Assembly (NCBI GenBank): GCA_022736535.1
Contig: DZCT01000116.1
Span: forward strand, 5,532 to 12,397
Length of the DNA stretch: 6,866 nt
From: Desulfatirhabdium butyrativorans
GTDB taxonomy: Bacteria > Desulfobacterota > Desulfobacteria > Desulfobacterales > JAIFKL01
Reading direction: 5' to 3'
The position numbers and the translations under genes are program-made. The notes under the pieces are model-generated. The model searched no databases and was not told the DNA's origin. It worked only from the letters and a program-made list of their open reading frames with translations. Below are positions 1 through 5,935 of this stretch, in pieces. Position 1 is the stretch's first letter, and the number at the start of each line of letters is the position of its first letter.

Positions 1-191
1 GTCGTTTTTTCCGAAGCCGGCTCCCAATCATCTAACTCGCTGTTTTTCATAATACTACTTGCGCTCGCAAATTTTTCCAGACAGGTGCGGCATTCTGTAA
101 TATGCGCCATCATTCGGATTTTTTCCTCATCGGGCAGACTGCCTCCGAAATAACTCGCAAGTGTGTCTGAGTCTATACATAATTTTGTCAT
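1..191 (-). CDS. Putative zinc-finger (zf-HC2/ZAS-type) anti-sigma factor, 3' part missing
   Basis: This is the N-terminal 63 codons of a minus-strand gene that runs off the left edge. It starts MTKLCIDSDTLASYF and carries a complete zinc-binding anti-sigma signature: Cys5, then His30-x3-Cys34-x2-Cys37 (HITECRTC). In known ZAS/zf-HC2 proteins this N-terminal helical domain binds and silences an ECF sigma factor, often with a membrane helix and sensor domain further on; that part lies outside the window. The start is supported by AGGA six bases upstream (plus-strand 197-200) and AGGAG slightly further (203-207). It follows the ECF sigma gene on the same strand, which fits a sigma/anti-sigma pair, but a 322-nt gap full of hairpins separates them, so it may have its own promoter. 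The motif is directly visible; the partner and function are inferred. Confidence 0.72.
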   Translation of the reverse strand, partial: MTKLCIDSDTLASYFGGSLPDEEKIRMMAHITECRTCLEKFASASSIMKNSELDDWEPASEKT

Positions 192-219
192 AATTATCCT
201 TTCTCCTGAAATATAAGCT

Positions 220-267
220 GGAATGCTTTTGGAGTGCTTTTGTGCTAAAATTTCATTTTAGCACTCC
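220..267 (-). promoter_or_regulatory. Hairpin and tandem 11-mers upstream of the anti-sigma-like gene
   Basis: Bases 242-264 form a perfect hairpin: arms GTGCTAAAAT and ATTTTAGCAC (10 bp) with a 3-nt loop. Next to it lie two tandem 11-mers, GGAATGCTTTT (220-230) and GGAGTGCTTTT (231-241). GGAGTGCT (231-238) can also pair with AGCACTCC (260-267), which would compete with the first hairpin. Read on the minus strand, the palindrome contains TGCTAAAAT (255-263), which resembles an extended -10 element about 60 nt before the anti-sigma-like start; no good -35 was found. It could be an operator, a promoter or a leader structure. The base pairing is certain, the role is not. Confidence 0.4.
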
Positions 268-325
268 GGAGATATATACAAGCCAAAGGCAATTTTTTAT
301 ACATGAAAATTCTAAAAACATCCTT

Positions 326-436
326 GTTACGAGGCTCTGCCTCGTAACACAGATCACGGCGGCTCTGCCGCAGGCTTTTCCGGACAGGAATGAGGCAGAG
401 CCTCAACCTGTGCGTTACGAGGCAGAGCCTCGTAAC
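326..436. repeat. Nested palindrome cluster with GGC(AGA/TCT)GCC cores
   Basis: Four short palindromes share a 9-base core. The outer two (326-348 and 414-436) each have 10-bp arms GTTACGAGGC/GCCTCGTAAC around a TCT or AGA loop, and are exact reverse complements of each other. The inner two are 359-371 (GCGGC-TCT-GCCGC) and 391-405 (TGAGGC-AGA-GCCTCA). Core order is TCT, TCT, AGA, AGA, so the whole 111-nt block is itself an imperfect palindrome centred near 381. It resembles dispersed REP/MITE-like repeats. On the minus strand, hairpin 326-348 is followed after 7 nt by TTTTT, so weak terminator activity after the sigma gene is possible but not classical. Confidence 0.75.
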
Positions 437-442
437 GAGAAT

Positions 443-510
443 GGGGTGAGGGGTCGGAGGTTCGAGGTCAGAGGCTTCACCCCGAACCGCTGACCCCTCA
501 CCCCGAACCG
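443..510. repeat. Compound inverted and direct repeat just downstream of the sigma gene
   Basis: GGGGTGAGGGGTC (443-455) is a perfect 13-base inverted match to GACCCCTCACCCC (492-504). Inside that stem, GGTTCG (459-464) pairs with CGAACC (483-488). The right side also carries a 13-base direct repeat, TCACCCCGAACCG, at 477-489 and 498-510. The block ends 3 bases from the sigma-factor stop codon. It could stabilise the 3' end of that transcript, but no T-run follows it on the minus strand, so it is not called a terminator. It may equally be another dispersed repeat. Confidence 0.6.
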
Positions 511-513
511 TTC

Positions 514-1128
514 TCAGGTCTCATGTTCCTTCAATATCTTCTGTATGGAATGCTTTAATTTTTCTTTGGCTCTGGAGAGCATCACCGCCACTGTCCCGTA
601 TTGTTTATCCATAGACGCGGCGATTTCTCTCAGGCTTTTAAATTCGAGCAGATGCTGCCGCAGCATTTCTTTAGTCTCGCCCGGAGGCAGTTTTTCAATG
701 GCATCCATTGCTATTTTCAGCGTCTCTCTGGCTTCGAGCCTGTTCTCCTCGTCATATCTCAGCACGGCTTCAATGTCTTCAACCGGAACTTTAAAATTCC
801 GCTTTGCCATATTGAGCAGTCCTTTTTTGCCGATTTCATTCAAGGTCGTCTGGTTCGCAATCAGCCTGATCCATCCTGAAAGGCTGAGTCCTTTTTTCGG
901 ATCATATTGTCTCAGACGGCGGTAATCATTTTCAAACAGATGGATAAAAACTTCGGCGCGCAAATCTTCTATATCTTCCTTAGTATGCGGCACATTATGA
1001 AAAGCCAATGTTTCCCTGACTGTATAGTAAATCAGCTTCCAATATTTCCGAACCATGCCGTCCACACTGCCCTGCCGGATGAACTCATCGAGAATCTGCT
1101 GTTCTTTTTTGCGTTTGTCTTCTTTCAT
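514..1128 (-). CDS. ECF-type RNA polymerase sigma factor (sigma-70 family)
   Basis: The 204-residue product has the two-domain layout and size of an ECF sigma factor. Region 2 spans about residues 25-100, with the acidic helix DIEDLRAEVFIHLFE and the segment SLSGWIRLIANQTTLNEIG, the usual core-binding and -10-recognition part. Region 4 spans about 138-196 and ends in a helix-turn-helix, SLREIAASMD...GTVAVMLSRAKEKLK, which in the family reads the -35 element. Sigma region 3 is absent, as expected. Its ATG overlaps the upstream lipoprotein stop (ATGA), which implies translational coupling, with AAGG about 10 nt upstream inside the lipoprotein gene. A zinc-finger anti-sigma-like gene follows after a repeat-rich gap. 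Targets cannot be deduced; envelope genes nearby are candidates by inference only. Confidence 0.88.
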   Translation of the reverse strand: MKEDKRKKEQQILDEFIRQGSVDGMVRKYWKLIYYTVRETLAFHNVPHTKEDIEDLRAEVFIHLFENDYRRLRQYDPKKGLSLSGWIRLIANQTTLNEIGKKGLLNMAKRNFKVPVEDIEAVLRYDEENRLEARETLKIAMDAIEKLPPGETKEMLRQHLLEFKSLREIAASMDKQYGTVAVMLSRAKEKLKHSIQKILKEHET

Positions 1129-3290
1129 CGGCTGATGACCTTATCTCCTGTTCTGATTTCTGTCCGGGGACTGTTCCCGATTTTTTCATAATGATTGACA
1201 ACAATATCTGCATCTTTTCCCATGCAGGCATCTTCGGCAATAATTTCCGTATCCGAACCGAGCCGTTTTCCTGTCACGGGATTATGTTCCGGAGCCTGTT
1301 CCCGATACACAATCAGGGGCCATCCTTCCGCGGCTTTCTCTTTCTCAAAAATCGCATTGACATTGCTTTCCGTAACATCTGCAATCTTAGCGAATGTCAG
1401 CGGCAATGCCCTGTGAAATTTCTCGGAAAGCTTTTCTGCCATAGTCCGCAACGCCGACCGCTCTTTGGATTCGTCATAGACATCTTTCACAACGATGATT
1501 TCAGATGTCCGGATATCAACAAGGCGTGCAATGCCTTCAATGCCGTTTCTGTCCTCGGATGTGTCTGCCAGCAGCAGGGAATGGCAGATTTCCGCTTCAT
1601 CTCGCGGATCAGAGCCGGGAGCGTCAGCGACCGGAAAAATGCCGGATGACTCAGGGATACTGCGGAACATGCGCTTCAGTTGTTCCTGAACGCTGATTTG
1701 AAAACGGCTCCGGGTTCTGAAGCTTTCCAGCAGAAACAGTTGAAACCATGCCCGTTTTTCCTGATCCATAAACTGAAACGGATGCCAATAGATTGGAATT
1801 GCTGAGAAAATACGCCCCGTAATACTTGTCTCTCCGCCAGATGCCTCATTGTCAAAGGGATACATCTTCAGAGCATAACGATATTTGGATTGAAATACTT
1901 GGGGAATCTGCCGTGTGATGAATATCTCCCTGACGCCTGTTCTGCCGGATTCATCGCTTGCCCGGATTCTGACACTGTTTTTTCCCTCATCCAAGCTCAG
2001 GGATTGGTTGAACGCAACCTGAAATCGTAGGGTGGGCAGAGCGCTTTCATCTGTCCGAGGTTGGATTCTGCTGCGCTCTGCCCACCCTGCTGAATCTTGA
2101 GTCAATTTCCACTTTCGTGTGCCGATCTCTATGCTCACTTCGGCAATATGGATTTTGCTTTGTATCTGCCCTTCAATGTCAACCTTCTGACTGAAAACGG
2201 TCTGATGATCCTGCCATCCTTTCAGTATAATTTCAGGCAGATTGTCTGAGGCTGAAAGCAGCGAAACATCGCTGTCTGCTCTGCTGTCCGGGAAATTCTG
2301 TGCAAGCAGTAGCGGAGACGGATTTTTCGTCATCATGTCTGCGCTGATGTCCGTGCTTGTCTCATTTCCCAGTTCGTCTTCAGCCCGAAGGATTACTTTG
2401 CCGGCGCCGGTCTTGAGAGGAATTTTGAACAAACCGTCTTTTTCTATCGGAATTGCTTTCCGTCCGCCGTCCGTATCCGCAATAAGGGATTGCACGCCGC
2501 TTTCGTCATAGACATAGCCCTGTATCTCATTCTGACGGAAATTCTCTATAAAGATTACGGGACCCGCTCTGTCAACATGAATGACAAGCTTCTGTTCTAT
2601 TTCGCCGCCTATCAGATTCCGGGCAAAAATATTCATCTCATGTCTGCCCTGATCCAGAGCAAATTCCTCTCTGAATGCAATTTGCTGTGACGAATTTTCA
2701 ATAAAAACAGGTCGGTCGGCGATAATGACTTCCGAAACATAACGCTCATCTGCTGCCGCGCCTGAGATAAGGACCGGATCATCACGGGTTCTTCTTTCAT
2801 CGGATTTACCGGGTTTACACGGGGGATAGCTTATATTCAGATCGGGTTTTCCGGGTTCCCGCTGTTCCCGCTCCATGATGCGTTTATGCACTTTGTCCAA
2901 ATAGAAACCGGCTTTTGCAGAAGGTTCCGAGGCAACGGAGAGTTCCAGTTCGGCTTTGGCGCTGTCGTCATCGCCGAGAAAATAAAAGGCGATTCCCTTT
3001 TCCCGATGGGGAAAATAATCCATGAAGTGCATTCCGTAGGTGTTTGCCCAGCGTTTATCTCCGGGCCGCTGTTTCAGCGCCTCGTCCAATTCAAAGACAG
3101 CTTCTTCATAACATGCCGCCTCCATGCAGGAGAGCGCACGCTTATAATAACTGTACCAGTCGCCCGTGAATCTTTCTTTAATCCGGCAATAGGCAATACC
3201 GCCTTTTTCGCACACAGGGTCCGGCGGCACGGCACAGGAGCAGAGCAGTATCGGAACCAGAAAAATAAAAGTCGTTATTATTTTTTTCAT
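1125..3290 (-). CDS. Large envelope lipoprotein with TPR-like, Ig-like and FlgT-C-like regions
   Basis: The frame is open from 3437, but I place the start at 3290. Only from there does a signal peptide begin, MKKIITTFIFLVPILLCSC, with a lipobox (LCS-Cys19), GGGAAG just upstream and a TATAAT further back; the 49 codons before it are translated repeat DNA. The product has 721 residues. Residues 45-140 look like TPR helices (YEEAVFELDEALKQRPGD). About 170-318 and 352-460 are beta-rich with Ig-like endings (ILRAEDELGNE, VRIRASDESGR). About 470-640 contains a segment reminiscent of CsgG/LpoB-type envelope proteins, and 636-721 (LIVYREQ, PVTGKRLGSDTEIIAE, IRTGDKVISR) resembles the FlgT C-terminal fold. 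Residues 401-421 are encoded by an inserted inverted repeat. It is coupled to the sigma gene, so a role in sensing or signalling at the envelope is possible. Exact function is unknown. Confidence 0.82.
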   Translation of the reverse strand: MKKIITTFIFLVPILLCSCAVPPDPVCEKGGIAYCRIKERFTGDWYSYYKRALSCMEAACYEEAVFELDEALKQRPGDKRWANTYGMHFMDYFPHREKGIAFYFLGDDDSAKAELELSVASEPSAKAGFYLDKVHKRIMEREQREPGKPDLNISYPPCKPGKSDERRTRDDPVLISGAAADERYVSEVIIADRPVFIENSSQQIAFREEFALDQGRHEMNIFARNLIGGEIEQKLVIHVDRAGPVIFIENFRQNEIQGYVYDESGVQSLIADTDGGRKAIPIEKDGLFKIPLKTGAGKVILRAEDELGNETSTDISADMMTKNPSPLLLAQNFPDSRADSDVSLLSASDNLPEIILKGWQDHQTVFSQKVDIEGQIQSKIHIAEVSIEIGTRKWKLTQDSAGWAERSRIQPRTDESALPTLRFQVAFNQSLSLDEGKNSVRIRASDESGRTGVREIFITRQIPQVFQSKYRYALKMYPFDNEASGGETSITGRIFSAIPIYWHPFQFMDQEKRAWFQLFLLESFRTRSRFQISVQEQLKRMFRSIPESSGIFPVADAPGSDPRDEAEICHSLLLADTSEDRNGIEGIARLVDIRTSEIIVVKDVYDESKERSALRTMAEKLSEKFHRALPLTFAKIADVTESNVNAIFEKEKAAEGWPLIVYREQAPEHNPVTGKRLGSDTEIIAEDACMGKDADIVVNHYEKIGNSPRTEIRTGDKVISR
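2029..2088. repeat. Inverted repeat inserted in frame within the lipoprotein gene
   Basis: AGGGTGGGCAGAGCGC (2029-2044) and its exact reverse complement GCGCTCTGCCCACCCT (2073-2088) form 16-bp arms around a 28-nt loop. It is 60 nt long, a multiple of three, with no stop in the lipoprotein frame. It encodes about residues 401-421 of the lipoprotein, in a likely loop between beta strands. Similar GGGTGGGCA palindromes are, from memory, common dispersed repeats in some bacterial genomes, so this looks like a repeat tolerated inside a coding region. Confidence 0.75.
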
Positions 3291-3311
3291 TCTTCCCAAA
3301 CCAGTTTTTAA

Positions 3312-3317
3312 ATTATA
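3312..3317 (-). promoter_or_regulatory. Candidate -10 element of the lipoprotein/sigma operon
   Basis: The minus strand reads GTGTATAATTT, containing a perfect TATAAT 21 nt before the chosen lipoprotein ATG. Transcription from it would start near 3305 and leave a short leader holding GGGAAG. No convincing -35 lies 16-18 nt upstream; that stretch belongs to the TTTGCGAGAAATAA repeat. The position supports the shorter start at 3290. Confidence 0.4.
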
Positions 3318-3334
3318 CACGAAATAAAGGCGAT

Positions 3335-3519
3335 TTTGCGAGAAATAAAAGTTGACATGTAAAAAAATATGTCTTCCGTATGTATAAGACACATACAGAA
3401 AGTTTCTCGCAAAGGCGCAAAGGTCGCAAAGAAACAACGGCTTATTTTTTATAAAAAAAGGTTTTCCTTTGCGCTCTCTGCGCCTTTGCGAGAAATAAAA
3501 CCGCCTTTGCGAGAAATAA
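3335..3519. repeat. TTTGCGAGAAATAA repeat family between the divergent genes
   Basis: The 14-mer TTTGCGAGAAATAA occurs three times in the same orientation at 3335-3348, 3485-3498 and 3506-3519; the last two are tandem with a 21-nt period. An inverted copy precedes them: TTTCTCGCAAAGGCGCA (3403-3419) pairs perfectly over 17 nt with 3479-3495, and the similarity continues inward (TCGCAAAG at 3424-3431 against CTTTGCGC at 3468-3474). The centre, near 3441-3460, is AT-rich and itself nearly palindromic. From memory, repeats of this TTCTCGCAAAGGCGCAAAG type are dispersed in many bacterial genomes. Here they fill the regulatory region of both operons. Confidence 0.75.
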
Positions 3520-3525
3520 TAACAG

Positions 3526-3554
3526 TTGATTTTTCACAACACTCAGATTATCAT
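3526..3554 (+). promoter_or_regulatory. Candidate promoter of the rightward operon
   Basis: TTGATT (3526-3531) and TATCAT (3549-3554) are separated by 17 bp, close to the housekeeping consensus and just past the repeat block. The expected transcription start, about 3561, coincides with the run of ATG codons at 3558-3566. If real, the first mRNA would be leaderless or nearly so. This fits the lack of a ribosome binding site before that gene but is unproven. Confidence 0.35.
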
Positions 3555-3557
3555 CCG

Positions 3558-4895
3558 ATGATGATGATAAAAGATAATATTTCAATCGGAAAAAATCTTG
3601 TGCTTTCAGCCGCTTTGCTCATAATAATTCAGATGTGTCCCGTGGTTCCGGCTTTCGGCGTTGCAGAGTTTGAGATACCGTCCTCGTTTAATCCGGTCGG
3701 GTCCGGCGCGAGGGCAATCGGCATGGGCGGCGCATTTATTGCCGCGGCAGATGACGCGACCGCGGCTTCATGGAATCCCGGCGGGCTTATCCGCCTCACA
3801 TTGCCCGAATTTTCAATCGTCACAGCAGGTTTTCATCGGAAAGAAGATATTGATTTCCAATCGAACCCGGAAGCCGCGGGATCACACAGCGTGTCTGAAA
3901 AAAATATCAATTACCTGAGTATAACTTATCCTTTCGGATTTTTCAACCGCAACATGGTTGTCTCACTCAGTTATCAGCATCTTTATGATCTCAATCGGGA
4001 CTGGCAGTTTACATTTCAAAACTCGATGACAGGGCTTGAAGATCAGTGGGATGTGGCGCAAAGCGGCGGTCTGTCCGCAGTCGGGTTGTCCTATTGTATT
4101 CAGGTGATTCCGGAGCTTTCTGCGGGTTTCACACTGAATTTCTGGGATGATGATCTGGGGAAGAACCGTTGGGAGCAGAATTTCCGCGCCGATTCAGGCT
4201 TTGCCGGTATGCCCATGATCCATTTTGACCGTAAAGAGAAATTTTCCTTCAGCGGCATTAACGCCAATATCGGTCTGTTATGGCGCATTAATTACAAGTT
4301 ATCTCTGGGAGCAGTTTTAAAAACGCCCTTCAGCGCTGATGTCAAACGTGAGATAGAGGAAAATCAGATTTACATATCCGAACCTGAAAACATTACTTTC
4401 TCTGAGCAAGACGCTCGAAATGAGACCATTGAAATGCCCATGTCTTACGGAATCGGTCTTGTTTACAGATGTTCGGATCATCTCTTCATGTCAGCGGATG
4501 TTTACCGGACCGAATGGGGCGACTTCATTTACCGGGAGGAAAACGGAAATGAAAAAAGTCCGGTGAGCGCACGGCCTCTCAGCGAATCGGATGTGAAGCC
4601 CACGCATCAGATAAGAGCGGGGGCTGAATATCGTTTTATGAATCCGAACAAAGGCTATATTATTCCGGTACGATGCGGCATATTTTACGACCCCGCGCCG
4701 GCTGAGGGCAGCCCGGATGACTTTTACGGCTTCAGTCTCGGTTCGGGCTTTACCTTGAATGACCGCTTTTCTTTGGATATCGCATACCAATACCGTTTCG
4801 GCAATGATGTTGGAGATCACATTCTTGAACCCCGTGGATTTTCTCAGGATGTGAAAGAACACACGCTTTATTTTTCTGTAATTTTTTATCCTTAA
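3558..4895 (+). CDS. Outer-membrane beta-barrel protein, OmpP1/FadL-like
   Basis: The frame is open from 3369, but the first 63 codons are translated repeat DNA (for example APLREIKPPLREI), so I start at the ATG cluster 3558-3566, giving up to 445 residues. No clear ribosome binding site precedes it. A signal peptide follows (NLVLSAALLIIIQMCPVVPAFG, cleavage near residue 34). Residues 48-77 hold a hallmark N-terminal motif of OmpP1/FadL and related PorV-type barrels: GSGARAIGMGGAF, then ADDATAASWNPGGL. The rest is alternating amphipathic beta strands, including HQIRAGAEYRF, VRCGIFYDPAP and FSLDIAYQYRFGN, and it ends in an aromatic outer-membrane-type strand (LYFSVIFYP). Known FadL proteins pass hydrophobic compounds across the outer membrane; no substrate can be read here, and a PorV-like secretion accessory role is an alternative. 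It heads an apparent three-gene operon. Confidence 0.85.
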   Translation: MMMIKDNISIGKNLVLSAALLIIIQMCPVVPAFGVAEFEIPSSFNPVGSGARAIGMGGAFIAAADDATAASWNPGGLIRLTLPEFSIVTAGFHRKEDIDFQSNPEAAGSHSVSEKNINYLSITYPFGFFNRNMVVSLSYQHLYDLNRDWQFTFQNSMTGLEDQWDVAQSGGLSAVGLSYCIQVIPELSAGFTLNFWDDDLGKNRWEQNFRADSGFAGMPMIHFDRKEKFSFSGINANIGLLWRINYKLSLGAVLKTPFSADVKREIEENQIYISEPENITFSEQDARNETIEMPMSYGIGLVYRCSDHLFMSADVYRTEWGDFIYREENGNEKSPVSARPLSESDVKPTHQIRAGAEYRFMNPNKGYIIPVRCGIFYDPAPAEGSPDDFYGFSLGSGFTLNDRFSLDIAYQYRFGNDVGDHILEPRGFSQDVKEHTLYFSVIFYP

Positions 4896-4914
4896 AACCC
4901 GGAGGTATCAAAAA

Positions 4915-5892
4915 ATGAAATCAAGAAAAAGTAACGTGTTGAAAAGTCTGAAAATGGTCTTTATCTATCTTATCTTGCTGATTTTTCTTCCCGGACTCGG
5001 ATTATCTCAGGACAGCTACACAACCGCAGGATTCGATTTTAACGGAGACTGTGAGATCAATCTGCCCGATGCCGTAATCGGATTGAAAATTCTGGTCGGA
5101 ATGGATGATGTTGCTCTGTCCGGTGAAAAAGAGATCGGCATGGAAAAAATTATTGCTCTTCTGCAAAATATGAGCGGAATCAGAAATATCCACTGTCCGA
5201 CTCAGGACTTTATTCCATGCGGCTTTGAAGACAACTATGAAGATGATGACCGTTTTTTTCAGGCACGCACCATTGCTTTGGATAATGAGGAACCTCAGCA
5301 TCATACCTTTCACGATAAGGGAGATGAGGACTGGGTGATATTTTACGGAATTTCCGGGCAGATATATGAAATTGAGGCAAAGATCGAATCGCTGGGAGGT
5401 AACTGTGATATTGTGATTGAACTTTACGACGAAGCATCCATTGCATCCGGCAACCCGATAGCTTCAAAAGATAATGCAGGCGCAGGCAAAGATGAGACAT
5501 TGCGATGGGAAGACTGCCCCGGAGATGCGGTTTACTATGTAAAGCTGACAAATGCCGCTCCTGATGTTTTCGGTGAAAATATAAAATATGATCTTAAAAT
5601 AAACCTTCCGAGCGCGCCGCTTCCCGGACATATTATCGGCTATGTCTATGATAAAAATACAGGGCAGAAAATCACCGGGTCAGTCATTCGTACCAGCGCC
5701 GGCAGATCCGCAATCAGCAATTACTGCAACTGTAATTTCTATTGCGCCCGTGACTACTGCATCTACTTTCATCCTGCGGGTACTTATACCCTGACCGCCG
5801 CCGCGCCCGGATATAAGACCGTATCAGTCAGCATAACGGTCAAGGAAACGGTCGCTACGGCACAGGATATAGTGATGTCACGGACGCGGTGA
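4915..5892 (+). CDS. Exported protein with dockerin-like, PPC and carboxypeptidase-regulatory-like domains
   Basis: The 325-residue product starts 9 nt after a strong GGAGG (4901-4905) and 19 nt after the barrel gene. A signal peptide covers residues 1-31 (FIYLILLIFLPGLGLSQ). Residues 39-62 are a dockerin-like calcium loop, DFNGDCEINLPDAVIGLKIL, followed by a weaker partner segment at 70-90 (KEIGMEKIIALLQNMSG) that lacks the acidic loop. About 106-229 matches a bacterial pre-peptidase C-terminal (PPC) beta-sandwich (DEDWVIFYGISGQIYEIEA, YYVKLTNA). About 238-323 looks like a carboxypeptidase regulatory-like fold (IIGYVYDKNTGQKITGSVI, GTYTLTAAAPGYKTVSVSI). That last domain holds a cysteine-rich loop, Cys271, 273, 277 and 282. 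No catalytic domain is present, so a structural or binding role outside the cytoplasm is likely. The specific function is unknown. Confidence 0.82.
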   Translation: MKSRKSNVLKSLKMVFIYLILLIFLPGLGLSQDSYTTAGFDFNGDCEINLPDAVIGLKILVGMDDVALSGEKEIGMEKIIALLQNMSGIRNIHCPTQDFIPCGFEDNYEDDDRFFQARTIALDNEEPQHHTFHDKGDEDWVIFYGISGQIYEIEAKIESLGGNCDIVIELYDEASIASGNPIASKDNAGAGKDETLRWEDCPGDAVYYVKLTNAAPDVFGENIKYDLKINLPSAPLPGHIIGYVYDKNTGQKITGSVIRTSAGRSAISNYCNCNFYCARDYCIYFHPAGTYTLTAAAPGYKTVSVSITVKETVATAQDIVMSRTR

Positions 5893-5935
5893 TCTGCTCC
5901 GAAATGAAAATCCGATTGCTGTCCCGGAGGTTCTG

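Noticed and set aside
242..493. Plus-strand 83-codon open frame
   Set aside because: It consists almost wholly of the hairpin and palindrome repeats, has no ribosome binding site and no recognisable protein features.
545..1191. Several plus-strand frames across the sigma gene
   Set aside because: They are shadows of the sigma factor, whose region 2 and 4 motifs fix the minus strand as coding.
3352..3388. TTGACA at 3352-3357 with TATAAG at 3383-3388 as a plus-strand promoter
   Set aside because: The spacer is 25 bp, too long for a sigma-70 promoter, and no better -10 lies at 16-18 bp.
3485..3522. Tandem 21-nt repeat as a possible CRISPR start
   Set aside because: The units are adjacent with no spacer sequences, and there are only two.
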